DNA of 64,000 nucleotides from CAZKUN01 sp964555935 (GCA_964555935.1 CAZKUN010000008.1:19839-83838); one strand, 5' to 3'; positions 17,430 through 27,386 are shown, numbered from the stretch's first letter. Made by a program: numbers and translations. The notes: generated by a model from the sequence alone, not told the origin.

Positions 17430-19278
17430 GTCGAGCGGCTGGTCCGCCGCGACCGCAACCGCGCGTCGGTCACTTTCTGGACGATCCTCAACGAGACGGG
17501 CATCCAACCCGATGCCAACCGGCGGAATGCCTGCACTGCTTCTCAGTTGGAGTACGAGGAAGCGCCCATCCAACACATCCGCCACGAGCTGTGCGCGCTG
17601 GCTCGATCGCTCGACCCTACCCGACTCATCATCGATGACTCTGGTGGCTTCATGGGGCACGCGAACATCTACCTGCCGGGCGAATCGAAGCCCGTGCCGT
17701 TCAACGACCTCCACACATACGAGCGCGTCCCGATCCCCGAGTTTCGTCTCAACGAGTTGCGCGAAATGGCCACCAAGGAGGGCCAGACCAACGCCGCCAC
17801 TGTGATCCCCGGTGGCGCGGTGTTGATGTCGGAGTTTGGGTACGGCAGCTTCCCAGACTTCGCCTCGATATTGAAGCGCTACGAGGATGAGGGCGCGACC
17901 CAGACCGAGGACTACGCCCACCACAAGTCGCTCCACGATTCGCTCGCGACGGGTTTCGCGGCCCATGGAATGGGCCGCTGGCTCGGTTCCGTGGCCGACC
18001 TCACGAACGAGTGCCAAGAGATCCACGCCGAGGGCAACGCGCTTCAGACGATGGCGCTGCGGGCCGGGCCACTCGTTCGCGGATACGTGATGCACGCCTT
18101 CAGCGCGGGCGGGTGCATCATCGGCGCGGAGCTGTTCGACACGTGGCGCGAGCCCAAGCTCGTGGCAGCGGCCGTGCGCGAGATGCAACAGCCTCACATC
18201 CTCGCCGCCTTCCTCCGCCCCGCGAGCGTCTGGGCGGGGCAGCCGGTGCATGTGGACGTGTGCTCGGTCCGAGACGACACGAAGACGGACTCGGGGCTGA
18301 AGCCCCTCTTACGGTGCTTGGTAGATGGCGAGGCGGCAGAGCTGGGTGATGTGGCGCTCAATTCGCGACTCGACGAGATCTGGTCGGGCGAGATCGAACT
18401 GGGTGATGCGCCCGGTGCTCGAGAGCTGAGATTTGAGCTGGTCGCCGGAGACGAGACACTCGCATCGGTCACGCGCACCGTCACGAGCGTTGAGGACGAC
18501 CCGCGCGACGTCGACGCGCTCGTTGCCTGCGTGGGCGGCGATCACATTCCGATTCGACGCGAGCTGGACCGGTGGGGCGTCGCGACCACGCACAATGCAG
18601 CGTCGGCGGATGTCGTCATCTCGGTGCCACGCGATTGGGGCGCGCCCGTCGCCGACGGGTACCTCGATCTTCTGCAAAGCGGCAAGACCGTGGTCCTCCT
18701 CGTCCCCAACCCCGGTCCCTTGCGCTGGGCGATGGACGCCTTCGGCATCGAGGGCCGGATCCAGACCGGCATCGGAAACTGGTCGCCCGTCTCGCACTAT
18801 GTGGTGGAGAAGTCGCTGCAGGATGGGCTGCCGCCCGACCGGTTGCTCGGGCAGGCATACGCGGGAGTCACGCCACGGCACTGCATCGTCACCGAGGCCG
18901 GCGAGACGCTGGCGGGGGGGGGGGGGGGGGGGGGTGTGTACACCCCCCGCCCACACCCACACACAGCCGCACACGACCAAGCACCGCCACCGCCCCCGAA
19001 CAAGAAGCCCCCAGAGCATGCATGGAGTACGCAAGCCGGAGGGGGGGGGGGGGCAAGCTGCATTGGTGCTGCGCCTGTGGGGGGGGGGGGGGCTGTCGTA
19101 CACCCGCGGCCACATCCTCGACAAGCAATACGACTTCTGGTGGGGGAAGACTTGCCTGGAAATGCCCATCGCCAACGGTCGGCTGATCGTCAGCACCTTC
19201 GACCTGCCGAATCTGGTCGCCTGGAATCCCGTCGCGGCGAAGCTCGTCCGCAACCTGCTGCGGCATGCGATGCGGTGA
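17430..19278 (+). CDS. Glycoside hydrolase family 2, catalytic and C-terminal part (frameshifted by poly-G block)
   Basis: Continuation of the gene at 16394. Right after the gap the frame reads VERLVRRDRNRASVTFWTILNETG, with the GH2 acid/base Glu in the NE pair; LMSEFGYGS about 115 residues later carries the nucleophile Glu. After the barrel (to about 18200) come a beta-sandwich and a Rossmann-like segment (LVACVGGDHIPIRRELDRWG, TVVLLVPNPGP) like glutamine-amidotransferase-like tails of some GH2 proteins. At 18914 the frame enters a poly-G block; sensible protein resumes in another frame at about 19096 (YTRGHILDKQYDFWWGK) and ends at the TGA at 19276-19278. The intact protein would be roughly 950 residues. 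I treat the break as an assembly error rather than a true pseudogene. Confidence 0.7.
18914..19092. other. Poly-G low-complexity block, likely sequencing/assembly artefact
   Basis: Three G runs (21 G at 18914-18934, 13 at 19041-19053, 14 at 19079-19092) enclose C/A-rich low-complexity sequence with the fold-back GGGGTGTGTACACCCC at 18931-18946. It breaks an otherwise continuous GH2 frame and its composition is unlike anything else in the window. Poly-G is a known artefact of two-colour sequencing chemistry. Confidence 0.75.
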
Positions 19279-19283
19279 TGGTA

Positions 19284-21515
19284 CTATTTCGCCCGCTCAA
19301 TGACCACCTCATCCACCCACACCTCGCCCAGACCCATCCCCTCATCCTCATATCCCTTGATGACGATCTTCAACGCGAACTTGCGGGTGTCGTGCTCGGC
19401 GCGGAATGTCCCGGAGTATGGCGTCCACTGGTCCGTCGGCGCGACCTCAATCAGCTCCGAAACAAGCTCATGCCGCGAGCCTGGCCCGAGCCCCAGCCCC
19501 CATCCCTGACAGATAACCTCCGCCCGCGGGACCGTGCCCTTCAGCCGGAATGAGTAACGGTATTGCGCTCCGGACTCGACGTCGTAAGCATCGAAGCCCT
19601 CAAGACCCCTCAACTCGCTCCCATAGATCAGCCCCACGTTGATCCAGTGGCGCCCCTTATGCACCGCGTGACTCGGGTCCGCGTACCACTTCGTCGCTTC
19701 GAGGCCGGCGCTGCCATCGTCGCCGACATCAATCCGTCCGCCGCCCGCGCCGCCATAGAACGACCACGCGTCAGGCGAGTTCCCGCCGATCTCGCGATCC
19801 GTCACGAGCGGGCGAGGATTCAGCTCATCGGGAGGCTCGAAGTCGAGCGCCACAGCGCGCGACACCTCAACTAGCTCAGCCTCCATCGCCGCCGCCAGCC
19901 CCGCGTCATCCGTGATTTCCGACATCCGAAAGGTCGCGTCCGCCAGAGTGTCCAGCAGCGCATCGGCAAGGTCCGGATCGTATTCCGTCCAGCCCTTCCC
20001 CGCCTCATACAGGTACTGGTGAAGCGCCACCATTGCGTCCTGCACCGATTGCGCCGCGTCCGGCGCCTGATCACCCCAGCAGAGCCGCAGCGCCGCGCGG
20101 ATCGACTCCGCGGGATCGTACGCATCCGGGTTCCACATGTAGTCGGCGAAGGTCAGCAGGCTCGGCAGGTAGTGCCACGATGCGTTCGCGTTGAGGTGGA
20201 TTCCCGGGCCGTCGAGGAGGTCCGGCAGATCGTCGGGGAACGTATTCCGGAATGGGTTGAACGCGCATCCCACCCAGAACGGCTGGAAGTGCGCGTAGAT
20301 CGTGTTGTCCCACAGGAATGGCTTGCGCCCGGTCGTCTCGGTCCACGCGAGCACCTCGCGGTCGGCGATCCGCCGCGACCGCACCACCGGCCCCGTCCAG
20401 TAGACAAGCACGTCGCCGGGCACGTTCTGGCAGAGCTTGGCGACATCGTCGTTCGCCGGCCCGTGGTACCACCCGACCATCGGGCAGAGGATGATGCCGA
20501 CGTTCGCGTGCTCCGCCTTCAGAACCCGATGCACCTCGTTCGTGAGGTAGGCCGTGAACTCCGCCGTGTCGGCGAAACGCTCTTTCTCGGCCTCGGAGAG
20601 GTACTCCCACTTCGCCCAGTCGTTGAAGTCGATCTCCACCCACTCAAATCCCGCGCCGATCGCCCAGCGCAGCCGGTCAATGTAGCTCTCGACCTCGTCG
20701 GGCTTCGTCACGTCAATTCGCGGTCTGAAGAACGGCGAGAGGAACACGCCAGGCTCGACCACCCCATCGCGCTTAGCAACTTCGCCGACTGTCTCCCACA
20801 CATCCAGGCACCGCTCCGACGGCTCCAGCCACGTGCCGGCTCGCTCGTTGTGATACTGCAGGCCGTATGCGTTGAGCTTGTATTGCGGTAGCAATTCCGC
20901 GAAACCCTTGGCCGCCTCCGCGTCGCCCATCGTCGCGCTGACCTTGACGAGCCGCACCCGGTACGTCGGCCAGTCGATGATCCCGACTCTGGGCACGTGG
21001 GCCCCACCGTCGTCCGCTTCGATGAGCTGCCGCAACGTCTGCAGCCCGTAGTAGCACCCGCGCTCGTCATAGCCGATGATCGACATGCCCGACGGCCCGC
21101 GCACGCGCTCCGAACGCAACGCGTAGCCATCCGCCACCCGCGCCCGAGCAGGGAGTTCCTGGCGCTTCGCCGTGAGAATCTCAAGCTCGCGGAGGCGCTT
21201 AGGCATGCCGACCCAGATGAGCTGCAGCGAGGGGTGCGCGTCGCTCCCACGCTCGACCACCGGTAGAGCCTTCGCTCCAAGTTCACGCAGTCGATCGTTG
21301 ACTTGGCGGATCCCCGCCGCGACCTGCGGCGAGCCATCCGTCGCATCGACGAACGCCGCGTATGGCCGCCGCGAGTCCGACACCCGATTCCGGCCGTGCT
21401 GCCACTCGATTCGCTTGGGCAATGGGAGAAGTCGCGGGCGATCGGCGTGGGCAACGGTCATCGTGACAAGTCCTCCAATGAGCAGGACGGTGAGGTCAAG
21501 ACGGGTGGGCAACAT
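19284..21515 (-). CDS. Secreted GH84/GH20-like beta-N-acetylhexosaminidase-type protein
   Basis: A 743-residue protein. I start at 21515 (MLPTRLDLTVLLIGGLVTMTVAHA, a signal peptide) because GGAGG lies ten bases upstream; a GTG seven codons earlier is the alternative. Residues about 25-165 are a GH20-type N-terminal domain (DGYALRSERV, GCYYGLQTLRQLIE). About 170-470 is a TIM barrel resembling the GH84 NAGidase domain, with WVEIDFNDW near residue 297 as the likely catalytic acid pair region. About 560-743 ends in a carbohydrate-binding-like beta-sandwich (VIKGYEDEGMGLGEVWVDEV). These families remove beta-linked N-acetylglucosamine with substrate assistance. Activity is inferred; the acid pair is not the textbook DD. 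The gene converges with the GH2 gene. Confidence 0.7.
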   Translation of the reverse strand: MLPTRLDLTVLLIGGLVTMTVAHADRPRLLPLPKRIEWQHGRNRVSDSRRPYAAFVDATDGSPQVAAGIRQVNDRLRELGAKALPVVERGSDAHPSLQLIWVGMPKRLRELEILTAKRQELPARARVADGYALRSERVRGPSGMSIIGYDERGCYYGLQTLRQLIEADDGGAHVPRVGIIDWPTYRVRLVKVSATMGDAEAAKGFAELLPQYKLNAYGLQYHNERAGTWLEPSERCLDVWETVGEVAKRDGVVEPGVFLSPFFRPRIDVTKPDEVESYIDRLRWAIGAGFEWVEIDFNDWAKWEYLSEAEKERFADTAEFTAYLTNEVHRVLKAEHANVGIILCPMVGWYHGPANDDVAKLCQNVPGDVLVYWTGPVVRSRRIADREVLAWTETTGRKPFLWDNTIYAHFQPFWVGCAFNPFRNTFPDDLPDLLDGPGIHLNANASWHYLPSLLTFADYMWNPDAYDPAESIRAALRLCWGDQAPDAAQSVQDAMVALHQYLYEAGKGWTEYDPDLADALLDTLADATFRMSEITDDAGLAAAMEAELVEVSRAVALDFEPPDELNPRPLVTDREIGGNSPDAWSFYGGAGGGRIDVGDDGSAGLEATKWYADPSHAVHKGRHWINVGLIYGSELRGLEGFDAYDVESGAQYRYSFRLKGTVPRAEVICQGWGLGLGPGSRHELVSELIEVAPTDQWTPYSGTFRAEHDTRKFALKIVIKGYEDEGMGLGEVWVDEVVIERAK

Positions 21516-21647
21516 GAGCGCGTAGCCTCCAGGCACATTTGCTCCTTTGGTTCCTCACGCTGATCGCCCGACCTCTCGCTACTCAGGAGGTGACGCCCGT
21601 CGCGCGGTCCAAACGCTACGAAATGTCCCACCCGGAGGTGCGACCAC

Positions 21648-23510
21648 ATGGCTGACCAGCTATTCACGCTGACTGACTGGTACCAAGCCCAACGCGATTG
21701 GCCCGGTCTCGACCCGGCGCCGATCTCATGCGACGTGACGCCCACCGAGGTCGAGGCGGGCGCCCCGTGCCTGCTTGAGGCGCGCTTCACGGCAACCGAC
21801 GATCTGCCCCCCGGCGCGGCCATCTACTTCGAGTACCCATACGGCTGGGGCAAGTGGCTGGGACGGTGCTACGGCTCGCGCGGACCGGTGCCTCGCAGTA
21901 ACGGCCTGGCCCCCGGCATGGGCGTCACTATCGATGCCATCGGGCCAGATGACGCGTGTTGGGACGATGAGCTGGAGGTCATGGACTGCGACCGCTTCCT
22001 GGTGCTTCGGCTCACCGTGCCGGAGGTCGGTCTGACCAGTGGCGAGACCTGCAAGCTCATCTTCGGCGCGCCTCCAGGCGCTCCCGCGCGAGCGCAGAAG
22101 TGGGCGCAGCGAGCGGTCTTCGCCACTGGCGTCGACATGGGCGAAGGCACAATAGCGCCCGCGCGGCCTCAGCCGGCGCTCGATGTAACCGGCGGCCCGG
22201 CGGACCGCCTCAGCATCCACGCGCCCGCGACGCCGACGCCCGGCGAGCCCTTCTCGGTCCACGTCCAGGCGCGCGATCGTGTTTATGAGAATCCGGCGGA
22301 GTCCCACTCGGGCGTCGCCTCGCTCCACATTGCGGGCCACATCAGCATCAGCGACCGCCCCCACCTCGCCGACGGCCGAGCAACGGTCACCGCCGAGATG
22401 GGCGAGGGGATTGGCTGGCTGACCGCACTCGACACGGCGACCGGAATCGCCGGAGCCGGCGATCCCATCGGCGCGGGTTTCCTGATCGATGGGGACCGCA
22501 TCTTCTTCGGCGACATTCACGGCCAGGTGCGCGACAGCATCGGCACGGGCACGCATGAGGAGTACCTGGGCTGGGCGCGCGATGTCGAGCGCCTCGACTT
22601 CTGCTCCCCCGCGAATCACTACGGTGGCCGCGAACACGCCGACGAACGGACATGGGCGCGATGCGTTGACGCGACCAACGCCTTCAATGCCCCCGGCGAG
22701 TTTGCCACGCTCGTCGCCTACGAGTGCGCCCCGTCGGACGGGCATCGAAACGTCTACTGCCGAGGCGATTCCGGCCGTCTCTTCCTGCACGGGGGGCTCA
22801 CCGACCCCGGCGCGCGGGTCATGCCCGAGCTGGTGGATCGGCTGACCGAGGCCGGGAGTGACGTCTTCATCGTGCCGCATCACCCCAACTTCTGCTCGCC
22901 CGTCGACTGGACGAAGTGGGGCGGCAGGTATCAGCGGCTCGTCGAGATCGCCAGCCAGTGGGGCGTCAGCGAGGAGGGCCCCGTCCACTCCGTTCGACAC
23001 GCGCTGAACATGGGGCACCGGCTGGGAATCATCGCCGGCAGCGACACGCACATGGGCACGCCGGGCCGCGCGCACCAGGACTGGGGGCAACCGTGCGGGC
23101 TCGCCGCAGTCATCGCTCCTGAACTCACGCGCGAGGCTATTTGGGATGCGCTGCATGGCCGCCGATGCTACGGCGTCTTCGGCGAGAGGATGCTCATCGA
23201 CTTCCGTCTCGACGGGCAGATGATGGGTAGCGAGACCCGCGGAAGCGGGCCTCGAACAATGGCCACCCGCGTCGCCACCCGCACGCCCATCGCGTCGCTT
23301 GAGATCATCCGAAATGGTGAGGTCGCGCGCGCGTTCGACGATGCCACGGGAGACCGGCTCGCCGAAATGAAATGGACCGACGATGCGTCACTTGAGAGTC
23401 TGCTCCTGAAGCCGAGCTTCGATGAGATCGCCCCGTTCTGCTACTACTACCTCCGCGTCAAGACGGTGACGGGCAACATGGGGTGGAGCAGCCCAATCTG
23501 GGTCACGTAG
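21648..23510 (+). CDS. PHP/DUF3604-like metal-dependent hydrolase
   Basis: A 620-residue protein starting at an ATG with CGGAGG eleven bases upstream. No signal peptide is seen (MADQLFTLTDWYQAQ). Residues about 20-280 are beta-rich. The PHP part starts near residue 285 with FFGDIHGQVRDS, continues with DFCSPANHYGG, VPHHPNFCSP and GIIAGSDTHMG, supplying His/Asp metal ligands, and runs to about 530. A short beta-domain (IASLEIIRNGEVAR) ends the protein, as in the related gene at 6518. The two may be functional paralogs, one exported with a propeller and one not. Substrate unknown; a phosphoester or sugar ester is possible. It is followed 27 bases later by the M14 gene. Confidence 0.7.
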   Translation: MADQLFTLTDWYQAQRDWPGLDPAPISCDVTPTEVEAGAPCLLEARFTATDDLPPGAAIYFEYPYGWGKWLGRCYGSRGPVPRSNGLAPGMGVTIDAIGPDDACWDDELEVMDCDRFLVLRLTVPEVGLTSGETCKLIFGAPPGAPARAQKWAQRAVFATGVDMGEGTIAPARPQPALDVTGGPADRLSIHAPATPTPGEPFSVHVQARDRVYENPAESHSGVASLHIAGHISISDRPHLADGRATVTAEMGEGIGWLTALDTATGIAGAGDPIGAGFLIDGDRIFFGDIHGQVRDSIGTGTHEEYLGWARDVERLDFCSPANHYGGREHADERTWARCVDATNAFNAPGEFATLVAYECAPSDGHRNVYCRGDSGRLFLHGGLTDPGARVMPELVDRLTEAGSDVFIVPHHPNFCSPVDWTKWGGRYQRLVEIASQWGVSEEGPVHSVRHALNMGHRLGIIAGSDTHMGTPGRAHQDWGQPCGLAAVIAPELTREAIWDALHGRRCYGVFGERMLIDFRLDGQMMGSETRGSGPRTMATRVATRTPIASLEIIRNGEVARAFDDATGDRLAEMKWTDDASLESLLLKPSFDEIAPFCYYYLRVKTVTGNMGWSSPIWVT

Positions 23511-23537
23511 ACCGCGCCGCCACTGGGGAGCCCGCGC

Positions 23538-24281
23538 ATGAGACGTTACCTGCTGGTCGCCATGCTGCTGATCGTGAGCGTCGGCACGGCAACGTGTGAC
23601 GCTCCGACCGGGTTGCTGGCGCCGGGGACCGAGTGGGAGCACCCGTTCTACACCATCGATTCCGGTGTCGCGGGGCCGACGGTGTTGCTTGTGGGCGGCA
23701 TGCACGGCGACGAGCCGGCGGGCTACCGAGCCGCCGATCAGATCCGCCACTGGCCCATCCACTCGGGTAGGCTGATCGTCGTGCCGCGAGTGAACACGCC
23801 GGGCCTCGCGGCCGGCACGCGTTACATGCCCGGCATTGAGGACAGAGCCCTCCGCAACGCGAATCGCAACTTCCCGAAGTTGGGCGAGCGCAATGTTGCC
23901 CAAACCCCGCCGTGCAAGGATCTGTGGCGGCTGGCGAAGGCCATTCGACCCGATTGGGTCGTCGATCTCCACGAGGGCTTCGACTTCCATGCCACGAATT
24001 CGAAGTCCGTCGGCTCAAGCCTCATCTACCGGACAGACGCCGGCATCGACGAGATCGTCGACCTCATCCACTCCACCATCAACGCGGCCATTGAAAAACC
24101 AAGCCGGAAGTTCGACAAGCTCACCGGCGGGCCCGTGAATGGCGGGATCTTGCGGGCCGCCGCCGAGCGTCTCGACGCCAAGGTCCTCGGGCTTGAGACC
24201 ACGAGCAGAGACCAACCCATGTCGCTCCGCACTCGCCAACACCGCTTGATGGTCAGCACGCTGCTGCAGGAGATCGGAGTG
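23538..24281 (+). CDS. M14-type zinc carboxypeptidase (AstE/AspA-like), cut by gap
   Basis: 248 codons precede a 10-N gap. The N-terminus MRRYLLVAMLLIVSVGTATC is a signal sequence. GGMHGDEPAG (about residue 55) gives the first zinc His and Glu, VVDLHEGFD (about 140) the second His, and LGLETTS (about 220) the likely catalytic Glu, the arrangement of succinylglutamate desuccinylase/aspartoacylase-like M14 peptidases. These hydrolyse an amide bond at the C-terminal side of small acyl-amino acids or peptides. After the gap a BPL_N-like domain follows in the same direction, so the two may be one protein. Exported location is predicted. Confidence 0.75.
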
Positions 24282-24291
24282 NNNNNNNNNN
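24282..24291. other. Assembly gap (10 N) between M14 and BPL_N-like coding parts
   Basis: Ten N of nominal size; both flanks are open reading frame on the plus strand in different frames, with no stop on the left flank and no start on the right. Confidence 0.98.
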
Positions 24292-24994
24292 CGTCGCGCT
24301 GTATGACGCCGCGGGGACGGGCGGCAAAGGCGTTCCGAGGCTCACAGAGATCCTCGATTCCGCCGAGTCCTACGTCGCGCAACACGTGGGACCGGCGGAC
24401 ATTCGGGCCGGCATGCTGAGCCAATTCGACGCCATCATCTTCCCCGGCGGCAGCGGCGGCGGCCAGGCCAGGGGGATCGGTGAGGACGGCGCGGACTTGG
24501 TCAAGTCATTCGTAGAGGGCGGCGGCGACTACCTCGGCATCTGCGCCGGGGGCTACCTGGCCTCATCGCGCTACTCGTGGTCGCTGGGGTTGCTGAATGC
24601 GAACTGCTACACCGGCCCCGTCCAGGTGCCGGGCGAGGGCACGAAGCAGCTTTGGTATCGCGGCAAGGCGACGATGGTCGAGATGGAGTTCACGGACGAC
24701 GGCGAGGACTCTCTCGGAGCGGGCCTGCCCCGCAAGGTGAAGATCCGTTACATGAACGGACCGATCTTGTCGCCGGCGGGGGCCGACGATCTTCCCGACT
24801 ACGAAGTGCTCGCGCGCTTCCGCAGCGAGAACTGGACGTACGAGCGCCAGAAGGGCACGATGATCGACACGCCGGCGATCGTGGCCGCGACCTGCGGCAG
24901 CGGGCGCGTGATCGTCATCAGCCCTCACCCGGAGTCCACTGATGGCCTCGAATCCGTCGTCACGCGCGCGATGGACTGGTTGTCTGCCGACTAG
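24292..24994 (+). CDS. BPL_N-like glutamine-amidotransferase-fold domain (5' end in gap)
   Basis: About 234 codons, read from VALYDAAGTGGKG right after the gap to a TAG at 24992-24994. The sequence follows the biotin-protein-ligase N-terminal/class I amidotransferase-like fold: a flavodoxin-like start, AIIFPGGSGGGQARG, then GICAGGYLASSRYSW with the nucleophile-position Cys, and VISPHPEST with the His. Such domains lack biotin ligase activity by themselves and often occur next to or fused with peptidases in environmental bacteria. The absence of a start codon near the gap suggests a fusion with the M14 part at 23538. The end overlaps the convergent DUF1080 gene by four bases. Confidence 0.7.
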
Positions 24995-25713
24995 TCGAGC
25001 AGCCTGATCTGCACGTTCCTGTACGCAACCGGGCCGTGATCGCCCTGAAGCATCAGCGGGCCCTTCGCTCTCTCCGCGCCACCCATGTGCGCTCGCGTCG
25101 CCCCGCCGACCTCGACGTTCTCGTGGATCAGCACGCCGTTGTGCCGGACCTGCTCGAACTTCGCGTTAGCGATCTTCTGGCCGTCCGCATCGAATCGCGG
25201 CGCGCGGAAGATCGCGTCAAAGCTCTGCCACTCGCCGGGCGGCTTGCTCGCGTTCACCGTCGGCGGCGTCCCGCCAACGGGCGCCTCATTGATCCACTCG
25301 CAGTAGATGCCGCCACAGTCCGAGTAACTCGGCTCCTCGACGCCCCAACTGTCCAGCACCTGGATCTCGTAGTGGCCCATGAGGTACACGCCCGAGTTCG
25401 ATCCACGCGGCACGTTGAACTCGATGTGCAGCTCGCATTCGCCATGTTCGAGTTCGGTGAGGATGTTCTTCGTGCGGCCAGTGTCGCCGTTGACGAAGAC
25501 CCCCTCGCCCGGCTCTATCCCAAACAGCTTGGGATCATCCGCCGTCGGCCTCACCGCGCCGGCCACTCGCCACTCGTGCTCGCCTGGAACGGTCCACCCG
25601 TCGAGCGACGTCCCTCCGAAGAGCTGGATCCACTGACCCGTCTCCTGCGCGCTTGCCATATCAGTTCCCCCAGAGATGCAACACGCGACTGCGTACGCCA
25701 AACCTACCCGCAT
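24991..25713 (-). CDS. Secreted DUF1080 (3-keto-disaccharide hydrolase-like) protein
   Basis: A 240-residue protein with an N-terminal signal-like segment (MRVGLAYAVACCISGGTDMASAQ); GGGAG lies seven bases before the ATG at 25713. The body is the DUF1080 concanavalin-like beta-sandwich: LFGGTSLDGWTVPG, ECELHIEFNVPRGSNSGVYLMG, YEIQVLDSWG, IYCEWI and the terminal GPVAYRNVQIRLLD. PF06439 is now called 3-keto-disaccharide hydrolase, and members are very common in Planctomycetota-like glycan degraders. The MDR dehydrogenases nearby are a different family from the 3-keto-forming oxidases, so that pathway is not demonstrated here. It is followed by glutamate dehydrogenase upstream on the same strand, 22 bases away. 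Confidence 0.85.
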   Translation of the reverse strand: MRVGLAYAVACCISGGTDMASAQETGQWIQLFGGTSLDGWTVPGEHEWRVAGAVRPTADDPKLFGIEPGEGVFVNGDTGRTKNILTELEHGECELHIEFNVPRGSNSGVYLMGHYEIQVLDSWGVEEPSYSDCGGIYCEWINEAPVGGTPPTVNASKPPGEWQSFDAIFRAPRFDADGQKIANAKFEQVRHNGVLIHENVEVGGATRAHMGGAERAKGPLMLQGDHGPVAYRNVQIRLLD

Positions 25714-25735
25714 CGCTCGACTCCCATGACTACCA

Positions 25736-27061
25736 TCAGATCATCCGCCGACCCTTCATCACCGCGTAAGTCCGATCCATGGCGAGGCCTACGGCGGCCT
25801 CGCATAGGCTCAGGTCGCACTCGGCCGCCAGTTCGCGCGCGAGGTCGAAGTTGTCGCCTGTCTTGTGACGGATGATGTCATAGACCTCCTCGCGCTCGGG
25901 CTTGATGGCCGATAGCGACGAGGAGTACTCAAGCATCGACGCGATCACCCCGCCGGCGTTCGCAATGATGTCCGGCGCGACGGCGATCCCCCGGTCCATC
26001 AGGATCCTCATCCCGCCCACGGTCGTCGGCATGTTCGCGCCCTCCACGACGCAACGCGCCTGGATCGACGGCGCGTTCGCCTCGGTGATAACGTCCCCCG
26101 CCGCCGCGGGAATGAGCGCGTCGACCTCCAACTCGAACAGGTGTTGGTTGTCAAACGCCGCGCCACCCGTGAATCCGCCGACAGTCGCTGCTTCCGCATA
26201 GTGCTCCGTCAGCCCGTCGATATCCAGGCCATCAGGATTGTACGCGCCGCCGTACAGGTCCGTGATAGCAACCACCTTGGCGCCGTTGGAAACCAGGTCC
26301 TTCGCGAGCGGGCGCCCGACATTGCCAAAGCCCTGGATGGCGACCGTGGCGCCGTCGGCCCCGACCGCGAGCACGTCCTCCAGCATCCGACGCGTGATGT
26401 ACGAGCACCCAATGCCCGTGCTCTCGCGTCGCCCGGGCAGCCAGCCATGCAAGCCCTCGCCCTTACCGGTGACGGACGCGGGGTCTTGCGTTTCGTTGTA
26501 GATGAACGCCATCTCGTCTGGGCCCGAGCCCATATCCGGCGCGGGGATGTATCGGTGGGAGCTGAACATGTCGCGGAAGTACTGGGCGTAGTACTCGACC
26601 GCGTCGAGCGAGATAATCTTCTCAAACTCGAGGTCACGCGGCGTGCGGTCAAACACCTCATACATCTCGCGCATGTCAACGCGGATACCGGTCTTGCCGC
26701 CGCCAAACTCCACATCACACACCGCGCACTTCAGCGTCATCAGCCGCGCAAGCTCAATCGTCTCGTAGATCGTGACATCGGGCGCGAGACGTACGCCGCC
26801 CTTGTACGGGCCGCGCGCTGAGTTGTGGAGGGCGAGGCAGCCCCAGAAGTTGACGACCTTCCCGAGGATCTTGCACGGGATCCGGAAGATAGTGACATCC
26901 TGCGGGTTGATGAGTTCGTGGACATCCTCCTCGGGTATTCCCATCCGCTCGGCGGCCCGGTGCATCAGCCACACCGATCGGGTCTCCGGGCTGGGCGCTT
27001 CGAGGATCCTCTCCATCTCCGTCTCTAGCGGCATCGAATGCATGACAGCACCCCATTCCAT
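25736..27061 (-). CDS. Glu/Leu/Phe/Val dehydrogenase family (glutamate dehydrogenase)
   Basis: A 441-residue cytoplasmic enzyme; an ATG at 27043 (MHSMPLETE, GGGG seven bases upstream) is an equally good start and gives 435 residues. HNSARGPYKGGVRLAP (about 85) is the substrate-binding loop. FGGGKTGIRVDM (about 125) holds the conserved Lys, with Thr replacing the second-motif Gly of the usual GGGKGG. PAPDMGSGPDEMAF (about 175) holds the catalytic Asp, and IQGFGNVGRPLA (about 240) the NAD(P) loop. The family oxidatively deaminates glutamate to 2-oxoglutarate and ammonia, or the reverse. It is the one clearly central-metabolism gene in this stretch; its neighbours give no functional link. Confidence 0.9.
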   Translation of the reverse strand: MEWGAVMHSMPLETEMERILEAPSPETRSVWLMHRAAERMGIPEEDVHELINPQDVTIFRIPCKILGKVVNFWGCLALHNSARGPYKGGVRLAPDVTIYETIELARLMTLKCAVCDVEFGGGKTGIRVDMREMYEVFDRTPRDLEFEKIISLDAVEYYAQYFRDMFSSHRYIPAPDMGSGPDEMAFIYNETQDPASVTGKGEGLHGWLPGRRESTGIGCSYITRRMLEDVLAVGADGATVAIQGFGNVGRPLAKDLVSNGAKVVAITDLYGGAYNPDGLDIDGLTEHYAEAATVGGFTGGAAFDNQHLFELEVDALIPAAAGDVITEANAPSIQARCVVEGANMPTTVGGMRILMDRGIAVAPDIIANAGGVIASMLEYSSSLSAIKPEREEVYDIIRHKTGDNFDLARELAAECDLSLCEAAVGLAMDRTYAVMKGRRMI

Positions 27062-27080
27062 GAATCAGTCTCGGCCAGCA

Positions 27081-27386
27081 TCAATTCGCTATGCATGACA
27101 ACAGGCGAACCCCCCCCGCGGGTATGTCGACAGTAAGTTCGCCGTCAGTGATAGGGATGACCTCGCCCGTCTGCAGATCAATTGCCTCCGTTGCGCCGAC
27201 CGATCGCCTCACGCGCACCTTCGCGGTGACATCCTCCGGGCACAGGTACTCCGAATCTACGAGCACGAGGTGGTAGCCAGCCTCAATCTGCTGGGTCGCG
27301 AGAAACGCATCGGCACAGACAGACGGGAGTCGATCGGCGCCGCGCCAGAGCGCCGCGCTGACTGACGGGTGCCGACCCCCGCGTCA
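27081..27386 (-). pseudogene. Remnant of a glycosidase-like C-terminus
   Basis: The minus-strand frame from 27386 to the stop at 27081 encodes about 100 residues without a plausible start. They read like the end of a large glycosidase: RHPSVSAALWRGADRL, GYHLVLVDSEYLCPEDVT, then AIDLQTGEVIPITDGEL and DIPAGGVRLLSC, the usual final Ig-like beta-sandwich of secreted glycoside hydrolases. A stop lies just upstream, and the catalytic part is missing. A GTG at 27266 could start a 61-residue peptide, but no ribosome site is seen. Most likely a deletion remnant between glutamate dehydrogenase and the propeller genes. Confidence 0.5.

Noticed and set aside
18914..19092. G-quadruplex or biological G-rich switch
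   Set aside because: Three pure G runs breaking a conserved gene fit sequencing artefact better than a functional element.
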